Shown in pieces: positions 25,094 to 38,076 of a stretch of 64,000 nucleotides of DNA (the stretch's first letter is position 1; every line of letters starts with the position of its first letter). This stretch comes from Geosporobacter subterraneus DSM 17957 (GTDB lineage Bacteria; Bacillota; Clostridia; Peptostreptococcales; Thermotaleaceae). The notes beneath the pieces were generated by a model, which saw nothing but the letters and a program-made list of their open reading frames with translations, had not been told where the DNA came from and ran no database searches. The DNA lies in assembly GCF_900142145.1 (NCBI RefSeq), contig NZ_FQZV01000016.1, forward strand, positions 16,139-80,138. Reading direction: 5' to 3'. The position numbers and the translations under genes were made by a program.

Positions 25094-25684
25094 TTGATCC
25101 TAATGGTTGATAATTATGATTCGTTTACTTATAATCTAACCCAGTATTTATCCTGTCTGCAGGAAGAAGTGTTAGTATACCGCAATGATCAAATCAGCAT
25201 TAATGAAATCGAGCAAATGAATCCTCAGATGATCGTATTATCTCCCGGCCCATGCACACCTAATGAAGCTGGAATCTGTATAGATGTAGTAAAACATTTT
25301 AAAGGAAGAATTCCTATCCTGGGGATCTGTTTAGGGCATCAGACCATAGGGCAGGTTTTTGGCGGAAAAATAGTACGGGCCATAGAACCTGTTCACGGAA
25401 AGGTACATTCAATCTCCCATAATAATAAAGGTGTTTTTAAGGGCTTGAAAAACCCGCTAAAGGTTACGAGATATCATTCCCTTGTCATTGAGCGGGAAAG
25501 TCTGCCGGACTGTTTTGAAATAACTGCTGATACCAGTGAAGGGGAAATTATGGGCATACGCCATAAAGAATATATGATTGAAGGCGTCCAGTTTCACCCG
25601 GAAGCCATCCTTACAGAAATGGGCATGGAACTATTGGATAATTTTTTGCAGCAGGTCAAGAACCTAGAAAAGCAGGTGAAATAA
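25094..25684 (+). CDS. pabA: Aminodeoxychorismate/anthranilate synthase glutamine amidotransferase
   Basis: This subunit releases ammonia from glutamine and feeds PabB. A class I glutamine amidotransferase of 196 residues: VDNYDSFTYNLTQYL, oxyanion loop SPGPCTPNEAG, nucleophile C79 in GICLGHQ, and the catalytic His/Glu in EGVQFHPEA. TTG 25094 is my start because GAGGGG stands 7-10 nt before it; GTG 25085 overlaps that site and ATG 25103 is three codons in. Its position before pabB with the PabB lysine signature argues for folate; such subunits can also serve tryptophan synthesis. Overlaps pabB by 1 bp. Confidence 0.93.
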   Translation: MILMVDNYDSFTYNLTQYLSCLQEEVLVYRNDQISINEIEQMNPQMIVLSPGPCTPNEAGICIDVVKHFKGRIPILGICLGHQTIGQVFGGKIVRAIEPVHGKVHSISHNNKGVFKGLKNPLKVTRYHSLVIERESLPDCFEITADTSEGEIMGIRHKEYMIEGVQFHPEAILTEMGMELLDNFLQQVKNLEKQVK

Positions 25685-27054
25685 TGATCATACAAAAAAT
25701 TGACACAAGTTTAAATAGTTTTCAACTTTATACGATATTTAAGGATCGCTCCTATAGCTTTTTTTTAGATAGTGGGATGGACCATGAAAAGCTGGGTAAA
25801 TATTCATTCATTGGATTTGATCCTCTTTTAGTATTTAAGAGTAAAAATGAACAAATTGAAATCATAGAAGAATCGCAAACAAGCATCTATTATGGAAATC
25901 CACTGAATAAACTGAAAGAGATAATAGACCGATACAAAATGGATTATAAGTCGGAAATGCCCTTTGTTGGCGGATTGGTAGGATATCTATCCTATGACTT
26001 ATGTCATCATATTGAAAGGCTTCCCAGGAGAGCCATTGACGATATAGACATTCCGGACTGTTATTTTGGTGTCTATGATGGAATAATCATTATCGACCAC
26101 CGACAGAATACAGTATACATTGCGGCTCTGGGTATCAAAACTCCGGCAGATCAAAGAGTGCAAACAATTGAAGACGAGATTGCAAAGGCTGAACAAAGAG
26201 GTGTTTCTATAGAGGTTAAAATGAATCCCAGGGAAGTGGATTTTAAAGCCAATATGACCAAGGAAGTATACCTGGAAGCCATCGAAAAAGTCAGAAAATA
26301 TATAAGAGCAGGGGATATCTATCAGGCAAACTTTACACAACGCTTTGAATGCAATCTTGAGGATTCACCCTATGAACTGTATGGTAAACTAAGAACGATT
26401 AACCCAGCTCCATTTGCAAGTTTATTGGATTTTGGGGATGTTGCCATTGTCAGCAGCTCCCCGGAGAGATTTATTCAAATAAAAAATCGAATTATGGAAA
26501 CCCGCCCGATAAAAGGTACACGACCGAGAGGCAAGACGCCAGAGGAGGACATGCAGAATAGACAAGACTTATTAACAAGTGAAAAGGACCAGGCAGAGCT
26601 GCTAATGATTGTAGATTTGGAAAGAAACGATTTGGGCAGGGTGTCAAAAACCGGTACTGTAAAGGTTACCGAACTCTTTCACTTAGAAGAATATGCCACA
26701 GTGTATCATTTGGTATCCACTATAGTCGGAGAAATGAAAGAGGAATGTGATGTTGTCGATTGTATTAGTGCTACCTTTCCTGGGGGATCAATAACTGGAG
26801 CACCTAAAATTAGAGCTATGGAGATTATTGATGAGCTGGAACCTACCCAAAGAAATATCTATACAGGTTCTATTGGTTATATAGGTTTTAATGGGGATAC
26901 AGATCTAAATATAGTGATTCGAACTATAGTCTGCAAAAATGGTAAAGCCTACTTCCAAGTGGGTGGTGGAATTGTTTGGGATTCAGATGCAGAAATGGAA
27001 TACGAGGAAACGCTGCACAAAGGCAGGGCGCTGTTTAAAGCTTTGAGCAGCTAA
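25684..27054 (+). CDS. pabB: Aminodeoxychorismate synthase component I
   Basis: The enzyme makes 4-amino-4-deoxychorismate from chorismate and ammonia. A 456-residue TrpE/PabB family chain with the motif ETRPIKGTRPRG. The PIKGT lysine is characteristic of PabB, where TrpE has PIAGT. Also seen are VDLERNDLGRVSKTG, the chorismate/metal block TFPGGSITGAPKIRAMEIID and the C-terminal QVGGGIVWDSD. It is translationally coupled to pabA and followed by pabC, so the whole route to p-aminobenzoate is together. Confidence 0.95.
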   Translation: MIIQKIDTSLNSFQLYTIFKDRSYSFFLDSGMDHEKLGKYSFIGFDPLLVFKSKNEQIEIIEESQTSIYYGNPLNKLKEIIDRYKMDYKSEMPFVGGLVGYLSYDLCHHIERLPRRAIDDIDIPDCYFGVYDGIIIIDHRQNTVYIAALGIKTPADQRVQTIEDEIAKAEQRGVSIEVKMNPREVDFKANMTKEVYLEAIEKVRKYIRAGDIYQANFTQRFECNLEDSPYELYGKLRTINPAPFASLLDFGDVAIVSSSPERFIQIKNRIMETRPIKGTRPRGKTPEEDMQNRQDLLTSEKDQAELLMIVDLERNDLGRVSKTGTVKVTELFHLEEYATVYHLVSTIVGEMKEECDVVDCISATFPGGSITGAPKIRAMEIIDELEPTQRNIYTGSIGYIGFNGDTDLNIVIRTIVCKNGKAYFQVGGGIVWDSDAEMEYEETLHKGRALFKALSS

Positions 27055-27071
27055 AGAGATGGTGAATAAAT

Positions 27072-27887
27072 ATGTTTATGATATTAAATGGATTGCTCAT
27101 TGAGCGTGATAAAGCCCATATTATGGCAGACAGTGAAGGCTATAACTTTGGTTATAGTGTTTTTGAGACAATAAAAATATACAAGGGCAAAGCATTATTT
27201 TTTGAGAAGCATGTCAAAAGGCTGAAAAATGCTTGTGATCAGCTTGAACTGAGTTTTCCATATTCTACAGATGAAGTAAAAAAATATTGCTGTGATTTAA
27301 TTGCTGCTAATGAAATGGAAACAGGGATTGTCAAAATATTATATGGGAAGAATAAAAATACTACAGATATGGTCATTTCAACGCGGCAGAATACATATAG
27401 AAAAGAAATTTATGATAAGGGATTTAGTCTTTGCTTTGCAGAGACAAAGCGAAATCCTCATGCCAGATTGACCTATATTAAATCGGCTAACTATCTGGAG
27501 AATATATTGGAAAAACAGAGTGCTTCGAAATTAGGCTTCGATGAAGTTGTTTTTTTGAATATCTTTGATAAGGTGAGTGAGGGTTCTCTATCAAACATAT
27601 TCTTTGTGAAGGATAACATCCTCCACACGCCAATAGTTTCCTGTGGGCTGCTCCCGGGAATTTTGCGGGAAAAGGTTTTGTTTTTAGGAGGCAGGCTAGG
27701 GCTAAAGGTAAATCAAGGGGAGTTTTCCCAAGCGGAATTGATTACTGCAGATGAGGTCTTTATAACAAATTCCATATTGGGGATCATGCCAGTATCTCAA
27801 ATCTGTGATTACAAAATGGACCTAAGCAATAATACTATTACCCGAAAGCTTTCAGACGCTTATTATCAGTTAATAGAAAATCAGTAA
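27072..27887 (+). CDS. pabC: Aminodeoxychorismate lyase (class IV PLP enzyme)
   Basis: This cleaves aminodeoxychorismate to p-aminobenzoate and pyruvate. A 271-residue fold-type IV PLP enzyme: [16 protein letters not shown], the PLP lysine in [13 protein letters not shown], and [13 protein letters not shown] with the phosphate-binding part, then [12 protein letters not shown]. Branched-chain or D-amino-acid aminotransferases share the fold, but the place between pabB and folE decides for PabC. It begins 17 bp after pabB. Confidence 0.92.
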   Translation: MFMILNGLLIERDKAHIMADSEGYNFGYSVFETIKIYKGKALFFEKHVKRLKNACDQLELSFPYSTDEVKKYCCDLIAANEMETGIVKILYGKNKNTTDMVISTRQNTYRKEIYDKGFSLCFAETKRNPHARLTYIKSANYLENILEKQSASKLGFDEVVFLNIFDKVSEGSLSNIFFVKDNILHTPIVSCGLLPGILREKVLFLGGRLGLKVNQGEFSQAELITADEVFITNSILGIMPVSQICDYKMDLSNNTITRKLSDAYYQLIENQ

Positions 27888-27918
27888 GAAAAAAATTTAC
27901 GAAGGAAGAAGGGGCAAA

Positions 27919-28485
27919 ATGGATAAGACGAAAATTGAGAGGGCAGTTAGAGATATATTAGAAGCAATCGGTGAAGATCCCGATAGAGAGGGACTAAGGG
28001 ATACACCAAAACGTATTGCACGTATGTATGGAGAGATTTTTGCAGGATTAAAGGCGGACCCAAAGGATCATCTGGAGATTTACTTTGAAGAAGAAAAGCA
28101 TGAGGAGTTGGTACTGGTTAAGGATATCCCTTTTTATTCTGTTTGTGAACATCATTTGGTGCCCTTTTATGGGAAAGCCCATATTGGATATATCCCAAAA
28201 GGGGGAAAATTAACGGGCTTAAGCAAGCTGGCAAGGGTATTGGAAACCGTATCAAAAAGACCCCAGCTTCAGGAGCGGCTTACGGCAACCATTGCGGATA
28301 CCATTATGGAAAAGCTGAACCCTTATGGTGTGATTGTAGTCGTTGAGGCTGAGCATATGTGCATGACCATGCGGGGCGTAAAAAAACCAGGATCCAAAAC
28401 ACTTACATCAGCAGTAAGGGGAATCTTTCAGGATGATGCGAAGTCCAGAGCCGAGGCAATGGCGCTGATTAACTTTGGCAAGTAG
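27919..28485 (+). CDS. folE: GTP cyclohydrolase I
   Basis: This converts GTP to 7,8-dihydroneopterin triphosphate, the first pterin step. 188 residues, usual size. The zinc site and catalytic residues are in [20 protein letters not shown] and the second cysteine in [28 protein letters not shown] precedes the ATG. It lies in the folate operon 31 bp after pabC. Confidence 0.97.
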   Translation: MDKTKIERAVRDILEAIGEDPDREGLRDTPKRIARMYGEIFAGLKADPKDHLEIYFEEEKHEELVLVKDIPFYSVCEHHLVPFYGKAHIGYIPKGGKLTGLSKLARVLETVSKRPQLQERLTATIADTIMEKLNPYGVIVVVEAEHMCMTMRGVKKPGSKTLTSAVRGIFQDDAKSRAEAMALINFGK

Positions 28486-28501
28486 CAGAAAGGTGATGAT
28501 T

Positions 28502-29362
28502 ATGAGAGGCATTCATAGGGACTTTAACCGAAATGTAGAGATTCAATGTGGAAATCAGGCATTTCAGTTTGGCAGCCGTACCTATATTATGGGAATACTC
28601 AATGTAACACCAGATTCATTTTCTGACGGGGGAAGTTTTGCAGAAATTGAAAAGGCAGTAGTGCACGCTGTAGACATGGTTGCACAAGGAGCCCATATCA
28701 TTGATATAGGAGGAGAATCTACCAGACCGGGAGCTGCAGAGGTATCAGCTGAAGAGGAATTGAACAGGGTTTTGCCAGTAGTTAAGCGGTTAGTTCAAAC
28801 AGTGCAGGCTCCTATTTCTATAGATACCTACAAAGCAGAGGTAGCGGAGCAATTATTAAATGCAGGAGCGCATATGATCAACGATGTATGGGGCCTTCAA
28901 CGGGATCCGGACATTGCCGGTGTAATTGCTAAATACGGTGTTCCCGTAGTGGTTATGCATAATCAGAGGGGAACTGAGTATTCCACAGATATTATAGAAG
29001 AGATAAAGAGATTTCTAAAGAAATCTATTGATATAGCCCTAAAAGCCGGTATTAAAAAGGAGCATATCATTTTGGATCCAGGCATAGGTTTTGGAAAAAC
29101 ACCAGAGCAAAATATGCATGTGATGGCTAGACTGGATGAACTAAATGATCTGGGATACCCTTGGCTCTTAGGTACTTCAAGAAAATCTATGATCGGAAAG
29201 ATATTAGATTTGCCTCCAGTAGAGCGGGTCGAAGGAACCATAGCTACCTCAGTTATGGGTATTATGCAGGGAGCTGACATACTAAGGGTTCATGATGTTA
29301 AGGAAAATTTACGGGCAGCCCAGGTTACAGATGCAATTGTGAGAGGTACATATCATGGATAA
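28502..29362 (+). CDS. folP: Dihydropteroate synthase
   Basis: This joins p-aminobenzoate and hydroxymethyl-dihydropterin pyrophosphate, the sulfonamide target. A 286-residue TIM barrel: YIMGILNVTPDSFSDGG, IIDIGGESTRPGA, SIDTYKAEVAEQLL, INDVWGL, ILDPGIGFGKT and LLGTSRKS are all standard. ATG 28502 has AAAGGTGAT upstream; the longer in-frame TTG at 28475 lies inside folE without a site. It overlaps folB by 8 bp. Confidence 0.97.
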   Translation: MRGIHRDFNRNVEIQCGNQAFQFGSRTYIMGILNVTPDSFSDGGSFAEIEKAVVHAVDMVAQGAHIIDIGGESTRPGAAEVSAEEELNRVLPVVKRLVQTVQAPISIDTYKAEVAEQLLNAGAHMINDVWGLQRDPDIAGVIAKYGVPVVVMHNQRGTEYSTDIIEEIKRFLKKSIDIALKAGIKKEHIILDPGIGFGKTPEQNMHVMARLDELNDLGYPWLLGTSRKSMIGKILDLPPVERVEGTIATSVMGIMQGADILRVHDVKENLRAAQVTDAIVRGTYHG

Positions 29363-29720
29363 AATAATTATGAAGAATCTTGGTTTTTACGGATATCATG
29401 GAGTTTTACCGGAAGAAAACAGGCTGGGACAGAAATTCTTCTTAGATATAGAGCTTTTCTTGGATCTTGCAAAAGCAGGAGGTTCTGATTCTGTAGTAGA
29501 TACTGTAAACTATGCCGAGGTATACGAAATCATTAAGGAGACTGTTGAGAATAAGAGATTTCAGCTGATAGAAGCATTGGGAGAGAGCATCGCAAAAATT
29601 GTTCTGCAAAGGTTTGAAAAGATAGTAGAGATTGTGATTACCATTCGGAAGCCGGAAGCACCTGTTCCGGGGATTTATGACTACTTTGGCATAGAAATAA
29701 GGAGAAATAGAAATGGCTAA
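29355..29720 (+). CDS. folB: Dihydroneopterin aldolase
   Basis: It cleaves dihydroneopterin to hydroxymethyl-dihydropterin and glycolaldehyde. 121 residues with GFYGYHGVLPEENRLGQKF (active-site Glu), VNYAEVYEIIKETVE, LIEALGESIA, and the C-terminal IRKPEAPVPGIYDYFGIEI with the catalytic Lys. It overlaps folP and folK on both sides by 8 bp, so translation is coupled. Confidence 0.96.
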   Translation: MDKIIMKNLGFYGYHGVLPEENRLGQKFFLDIELFLDLAKAGGSDSVVDTVNYAEVYEIIKETVENKRFQLIEALGESIAKIVLQRFEKIVEIVITIRKPEAPVPGIYDYFGIEIRRNRNG

Positions 29721-30195
29721 GGCGTACTTGGGGTTAGGAAGCAATATTGGAAATAAAAGAGAATATATAGATGCTGCTTTAGAACTCCTCAGAGAGCATA
29801 AAGACATTCAGATAACCCATAGTTCATCCTATTATGAGACAGATCCGGTGGGCTATTTGGATCAAGATAGTTTTCTGAATATCGTAGCTGCTATTGAAAC
29901 AAATTTAGATCCAAAGGCACTTTTATCCTATTGTAATGAAATCGAACAGAAACTGAAAAGAAAAAGAGAAATAAGATGGGGTCCAAGAACGATAGACATA
30001 GATATACTTCTTTATGAAAACTATACATCTCAGGATGAGTACCTCACCATACCTCATCCAAGAATGTGTGAACGATCCTTTGTAATGATTCCTCTATATG
30101 AAATCGCTAAGGATATAAGCATATTTGGACATAGCATTGGAGATATTGTAGAAAAATTAGGACAAGAAGGAATTAGGAAGATTGCCTATGAGTGA
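29713..30195 (+). CDS. folK: 2-amino-4-hydroxy-6-hydroxymethyldihydropteridine pyrophosphokinase
   Basis: HPPK transfers pyrophosphate from ATP to hydroxymethyl-dihydropterin. 160 residues: AYLGLGSNIGNKREYIDAAL, SSYYETDPVGYLDQDSFLN, RWGPRTIDIDILLYE with the two metal Asp residues, and IPHPRMCERSFVMIPL. Normal length, next to folP and folB as usual. The stop overlaps aroF. Confidence 0.97.
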   Translation: MAKAYLGLGSNIGNKREYIDAALELLREHKDIQITHSSSYYETDPVGYLDQDSFLNIVAAIETNLDPKALLSYCNEIEQKLKRKREIRWGPRTIDIDILLYENYTSQDEYLTIPHPRMCERSFVMIPLYEIAKDISIFGHSIGDIVEKLGQEGIRKIAYE

Positions 30196-30982
30196 AAATA
30201 AAGTACTTATACGAAAAAAAGTTGTGGTTTCTGTAGGAGATTTGAAAATTGGTGGAGGCCATCCGCCAATCATTATCGCTGGTCCTTGCGCTGTAGAATC
30301 AAAAGAGCAGATTGTAGAGACTGCCTTAGCACTGAAGGAGTTAGGTGTTCATATTCTCCGTGGCGGGGTGTTTAAGCCTAGAACGAGTCCATATTCCTTT
30401 CAGGGGCTTGGTATTGAGGGGTTAAAGCTTTTAAGAGAAGCTGGAAATGCTGCCGGTATACCCATTATTACTGAATTAATGGACGAAAAGCACATGGATA
30501 TCGTTAATGAATATGCAGATATTATACAAGTTGGTTCTAGAAATATGTATAACTATTCTTTGCTGAAGGAACTGGGCACTTTAGAAAAACCGATTCTTCT
30601 AAAACGAGGAATGTCCGCAACCCTTAAGGAATGGATGATGGCAGCAGAATACATTGCCTTTCATGGAAACAGCAATATTATCCTCTGTGAAAGAGGAATA
30701 AGAAGCTTTGATACTTATACACGAAATACCCTTGACCTGGCGGCTGTACCTATCATGAAAAAAGAAACCGGTTTGCCGGTCATAGTAGATCCTAGCCATG
30801 GTACGGGTATAAGAGAACTGGTAACTCCTATGTCAAGAGCAGCCCTGGCTTGCGGTGCAGACGGCATCTTGGTAGAAGTTCATCCTAAGCCCGAGTATGC
30901 CTTAAGCGACGGAAAGCAGTCTTTATGCTTGGAAGGGTATAAGGAGCTGTTGAAACAAATTGAGCCTTTTATAAGTATATAA
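30188..30982 (+). CDS. aroF: 3-deoxy-7-phosphoheptulonate (DAHP) synthase
   Basis: This condenses phosphoenolpyruvate and erythrose-4-phosphate, the first shikimate-pathway step, and so supplies chorismate for PabB. A 264-residue chain of the KDO8P-synthase-like type I-beta class: IIAGPCAVESKEQI, LRGGVFKPRTSPYSFQGLG, QVGSRNMYNYSLLKE, LLKRGMSATLKEW, CERGIRSFDTYTRNTLDL, VDPSHGTG and VEVHPKPEYALSDGKQSL. There is no extra regulatory domain. ATG 30188 lies inside the end of folK. Placing DAHP synthase last in the folate operon ties precursor supply to demand. Confidence 0.95.
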   Translation: MSENKVLIRKKVVVSVGDLKIGGGHPPIIIAGPCAVESKEQIVETALALKELGVHILRGGVFKPRTSPYSFQGLGIEGLKLLREAGNAAGIPIITELMDEKHMDIVNEYADIIQVGSRNMYNYSLLKELGTLEKPILLKRGMSATLKEWMMAAEYIAFHGNSNIILCERGIRSFDTYTRNTLDLAAVPIMKKETGLPVIVDPSHGTGIRELVTPMSRAALACGADGILVEVHPKPEYALSDGKQSLCLEGYKELLKQIEPFISI

Positions 30983-30999
30983 AACACAGATCATACAAG

Positions 31000-31029
31000 A
31001 AACTTAGGTATAATGCCTAAGTTTTTTTG
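31000..31029 (+). terminator. Terminator of the folate operon
   Basis: AAACTTAGGTA pairs with TGCCTAAGTTT around TAA, with seven T residues. Confidence 0.9.
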
Positions 31030-31171
31030 TTGTCTAAAACCTGGACAGCTTTCCTCTTTTTTGTAATTCAGGCAAACATATTGCGTGAAACAATTGAATG
31101 GTGTAACTTATAAACAGGATAATATATATTAAAAGAGAAAAATTATCCAAAATGTGAAAGGGGCAAAGTTA

Positions 31172-31996
31172 ATGAAAAGTAAGTTAAAATCTTTATTGGC
31201 ATCACTGGTTGCTTTATGTATGGTATTTATGTTTGTTTCGCCGAATATGACTTATGCCGATGGGGAAACAGATCAAACATCAGCAGTTGTAGAGGATACT
31301 GCAGTTGAAGTTACTGACGAAATTGAAGATGAGGATGTTCCGACAGGGCCAGTAGAAGGAACAGAAGAAGATGCAGAAGATAAAGAGGGAGATGAAGAAG
31401 ACATAGAAGAAGATGAAGAAGACACAGAAGAAGATGCTGAGGATACACCTGAGAAAAAACTATTTACAGATGTGCCAGAAAATCATTGGGCATTTAATGT
31501 AATCCATGAGTTAAGAGATAAGAACATCGTTAAGGGCATGAGTGATACGCAATTTGCTCCTGCAAACCAAATGACAAGGGCAGAATTTGTTACACTATTA
31601 GTAAATACATTGGAATTAACTGCAGAAGGCCCCTCAATATTTGAGGATGTATCTGCAGATGCATGGTATGGCAAAACTGTTCAGGCAGCTTTTGAAGCCG
31701 GAATTGTTAAAGGTATGAGTGAAACGAAATTCGCCCCAAATAAGAACATTACCCGTGAAGAAATGGCAACGATGATTCTGCAGGCCTACGAAGTGAAAAA
31801 AGGTGAGAAAGTGGAAGAAGCATCTGAAGCTGTTTTTGCGGATGGAGAACAAATCAGTACATGGGCGAAAAACAATGTAAACAAAGTAGTTGCAGTAGGA
31901 TTGATGAGAGGAAGAGGACAAGATCAGTTCGCTCCTAAGGGAATCACGAATCGTGCAGAAGGTGCACAGGTTATTTTTAATCTATTAAATCAGTAG
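31172..31996 (+). CDS. Secreted S-layer homology (SLH) domain protein with acidic linker
   Basis: A 274-residue exported protein. Residues 1-29 are a signal peptide (LKSLLASLVALCMVFMFVSP, cleaved near YADG). About 35-95 is an almost purely Glu/Asp linker with EEDxEDxEEDxED-like repeats. The rest is three SLH modules, each starting FTDVPENHWAF, FEDVSADAWYG and FADGEQISTWA, with the family ends FAPANQMTRAEF, FAPNKNITREEM and FAPKGITNRAEG. SLH triplets bind pyruvylated wall polymers. No catalytic domain is present, so it may be a wall-anchoring or stabilising protein. ATG 31172 fits AAAGGGGC; GTG 31154 is less likely. Confidence 0.88.
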   Translation: MKSKLKSLLASLVALCMVFMFVSPNMTYADGETDQTSAVVEDTAVEVTDEIEDEDVPTGPVEGTEEDAEDKEGDEEDIEEDEEDTEEDAEDTPEKKLFTDVPENHWAFNVIHELRDKNIVKGMSDTQFAPANQMTRAEFVTLLVNTLELTAEGPSIFEDVSADAWYGKTVQAAFEAGIVKGMSETKFAPNKNITREEMATMILQAYEVKKGEKVEEASEAVFADGEQISTWAKNNVNKVVAVGLMRGRGQDQFAPKGITNRAEGAQVIFNLLNQ

Positions 31997-32000
31997 AAAT

Positions 32001-32032
32001 CAAAGAACCCAAGCCTAGGCCTGGGCTCTTTG
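32001..32032. terminator. Hairpin between the SLH gene and PFOR
   Basis: CAAAGAACCCAAGCC pairs imperfectly with GGCCTGGGCTCTTTG. The convergent genes end on each side. U tracts are short, so strength is uncertain. Confidence 0.5.
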
Positions 32033-32040
32033 TATATATG

Positions 32041-35703
<3,663 letters not shown>

Positions 35704-35850
35704 TCATAAAATAATTATTTGAGAATAAAGTTAAATGAAAAATATTAAAAAAATTTCTATAGAATGACAAGAGAGAAGAGGAATATTCAAAGAGATATGG
35801 AAGTATTCAGATATTAGCTTTCTTAATCAAAGTATAGCGGAGGGGTCAAT

Positions 35851-36624
35851 TTGGTTGAAAAAGGGATTCGTATGCTGTTAGGGAATACTATGGCAAAAAC
35901 ATGCGTAGTTTTAAAGGATCTAAGAAAGGATGAATGGATTTTTCGAAAGGATGAGACAATGGTTGTCCCATCGGCAAGCACCATTAAGATTCTCATAATG
36001 GTAGAGGCATTAAAACAAGTTCAAGAAGGTAAATATCAACTAGATGAAAGGTTTTCCATCATGGAAGAGGATAAGGTAGATTATAGTATATTAAGTGATT
36101 TAACAACGGACTCTTATACCTTTCGGGATTTGATTATGCTCATGATCATTGTGAGTGACAATACAGCAACCAATGTTCTCATTGACCTGTTAGGATTTGA
36201 CGCAGTTAATCATAGGGCTATGGAAATAGGGCTGCAAAATACCCGTCTACAGCGCAAAATGATGGACTTTGAAGCCGCAAAAGCAGGTAAGCAAAATTTA
36301 ACTACTGCAATGGATATGGCTTTGTTAATGGAGAAAATATACAAAAAGGAAGTATTGAATTTGGATTTATGCAACCTGGCTCTGGATATACTGAAACGGC
36401 AAAAGGACAAAACGATGCTGAAAAGATATATTCCGGAAGACGTAGAAATTGCACACAAAACCGGGGATTTAACCAATCTAAATCATGATATCGGGATTAT
36501 CTTTCTTCCTCAGAGTACTTATTTGCTCGGGGTTTTTGTATCTGAAGCAAAAAGTAACTTAGAAGCGCAGCAAACCATTGGAGAGATATCAAAAACAGTC
36601 TATGACTACTATCATCAGGTATAA
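35851..36624 (+). CDS. Class A beta-lactamase-fold serine hydrolase
   Basis: A 257-residue protein with the three penicillin-recognising signatures in order: S43-x-x-K46 (SASTIK), S102-D-N (VSDNTATN) and K203-T-G (AHKTGDL). It has no signal peptide, so it acts in the cytoplasm or leaves by another route. The omega-loop Glu of true class A beta-lactamases is not clearly placed (DFEAAKAGKQN). It may therefore be a peptidase or esterase of the family rather than an antibiotic hydrolase. It starts at TTG with GGAGGGG 6-8 nt upstream. The NlpC/P60 gene follows by 17 bp, suggesting joint muropeptide turnover. Confidence 0.83.
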   Translation: MVEKGIRMLLGNTMAKTCVVLKDLRKDEWIFRKDETMVVPSASTIKILIMVEALKQVQEGKYQLDERFSIMEEDKVDYSILSDLTTDSYTFRDLIMLMIIVSDNTATNVLIDLLGFDAVNHRAMEIGLQNTRLQRKMMDFEAAKAGKQNLTTAMDMALLMEKIYKKEVLNLDLCNLALDILKRQKDKTMLKRYIPEDVEIAHKTGDLTNLNHDIGIIFLPQSTYLLGVFVSEAKSNLEAQQTIGEISKTVYDYYHQV

Positions 36625-36641
36625 TTATGGGGGGATCAGAT

Positions 36642-37463
36642 ATGGAAAAAGATAAGGGATTATGGGCTGTTGTCATAAAGACGGTAGCACCACTGAAAAA
36701 TAAACCGGAGGTAGGAAGCGATTTAGTAGATGAAGTATTATTTGGTATGGTGATTAAAATTGTTGAAGCAGTCAATGAGCAGTGGTATTATGTGGAAACC
36801 CATTATGGATATCACGGGTATATATACAAGGAAGATATTTTGATTGATAGTAAAGAAGCCTTACAGTGGAGAGAAAAGGCTGATGCAGTCGTAATACACA
36901 ACCTGGCAGATGTAATGAGCGAGCCCAAATATGCAAGCTGCCCCTTATTATTGTTAACAAGAGGGGCATTTATACAAGTGGTTGGAGAGGAGGGAGACTG
37001 GTTTAAGGTATTATTGCCTCAGAGGCAATATGGCTGGGTACGAAAGGTTTTATTGCATAAAATGCAAGGGGACGGCTTACGAAAGGATGAGGCCGCCTTT
37101 CGTATGAAGCTGGTGAGCACAGCCCTATCCTACTTGGGTACTCAGTACCGGTGGGGAGGAAAAAGTCCTTTGGGAATTGACTGCTCAGGATTATGCTCCA
37201 TGGCATATATGCTATGCGGTGTAGTCATTTATCGAGATGCGGTGCTCAAGGAAGAATATATGCGGTCAATATCCATTGAGGAAATTAAACCAGGGGATTT
37301 GCTGTTTTTTCCAGGCCATGTGGCTATGTATATAGGAGAAGATAAATACGTGCATGCAACGGGAAAAGAGGGGCTGGTTCTGATCAATAGTCTAAATCCT
37401 GAGCACGTGGACTATCGGGAGGACCTGCATAAAGATATTAGTGGTATAGGGACAATCTTCTAG
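36642..37463 (+). CDS. NlpC/P60 peptidase with SH3-like domains
   Basis: A 273-residue protein. Two bacterial SH3-like regions (about 8-65 and 80-145) precede an NlpC/P60 domain with C181 in GIDCSGL, H226 in FFPGHVAMYIG and H238 in YVHATG. The enzymes cut gamma-D-glutamyl-diamino acid bonds of peptidoglycan peptides. Without a signal peptide it resembles cytoplasmic recycling enzymes such as YkfC of Bacillus. ATG 36642 has GGGGGA in place; an upstream ATG at 36627 is possible. Its operon partner is the serine hydrolase. Confidence 0.88.
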   Translation: MEKDKGLWAVVIKTVAPLKNKPEVGSDLVDEVLFGMVIKIVEAVNEQWYYVETHYGYHGYIYKEDILIDSKEALQWREKADAVVIHNLADVMSEPKYASCPLLLLTRGAFIQVVGEEGDWFKVLLPQRQYGWVRKVLLHKMQGDGLRKDEAAFRMKLVSTALSYLGTQYRWGGKSPLGIDCSGLCSMAYMLCGVVIYRDAVLKEEYMRSISIEEIKPGDLLFFPGHVAMYIGEDKYVHATGKEGLVLINSLNPEHVDYREDLHKDISGIGTIF

Positions 37464-37555
37464 TATCAGGCAGAGCACTTTTTAAGGAAGGTTAATCATC
37501 AAATCTCTTTTCAAAACGGAAGGGGGAGGAATAAAATATTCCTGGCTATAAGTAA

Positions 37556-37979
37556 CCTTGCATTTATTGTGCTAAATTGGTACTGCTGGATGCAAATGTC
37601 TGTCCAATATGCGACAGGAAAGATCCACTGTTTCTAAGATATCCCAAGTGTAGAAGCCCCGTCAATAAAGGCTGGAAAGCCTGTAGCAATTGTGGATTAA
37701 AATTAGTAACGGTTTGTCCAAAATGTGGGAAAATAGCATTTTTGGTGATTATTGTGAGCGCTGCCAAGGAGAACTGATTGTAGTCTGTCAGAATCCAAAG
37801 TACAGGAAAGAACAGCCGCCAATAGAAAATCGCTGTCAGAAATGCGGAAAACCGCTAGGATAAGGGAAGTTTTGCAATAATTGTGGAACAAACCTAAGCC
37901 TGGCAAAGTGCCCAACCTGCAGTGCAAAAAAATAATGCAGCCTCCAGATTCTGCGGGAAGTGTGCAACAAAACTATAAA
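37556..37979 (+). pseudogene. Ruined multi-zinc-ribbon protein
   Basis: Across two frames the region encodes a chain of CxxC pairs: CIYCAKLV, CPICDRKD, CSNCGLKL, CPKCGK, then after a frameshift near 37735 YCERCQG, CQKCGKPLG, a TAA, FCNNCG, CPTCSAKK, a TAA and a last piece. That is a double zinc-ribbon protein of a type common in Firmicutes, broken by one frameshift and two stops. The intact N-terminus is also missing (in-frame TAA at 37553). Confidence 0.7.
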
Positions 37980-37983
37980 GATT

Positions 37984-38016
37984 AAAAAGAACCGGATCAT
38001 CGATCTGGTTCTTTTA
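37984..38016 (+). terminator. Terminator downstream of the zinc-ribbon ruin
   Basis: AAAAAGAACCGGATC pairs with GATCTGGTTCTTTT around ATC; a U tract follows. Confidence 0.8.
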
Positions 38017-38076
38017 CATATTCAGGCGGACTTTTTATTTCATATAAAATCATCTATAATAGTCTTATATGTTTGT

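Noticed and set aside
37577..37777. 66-residue zinc-ribbon protein as an intact gene
   Set aside because: The CxxC pattern continues in another frame past a shift and two stops, so it is part of a ruined longer gene.
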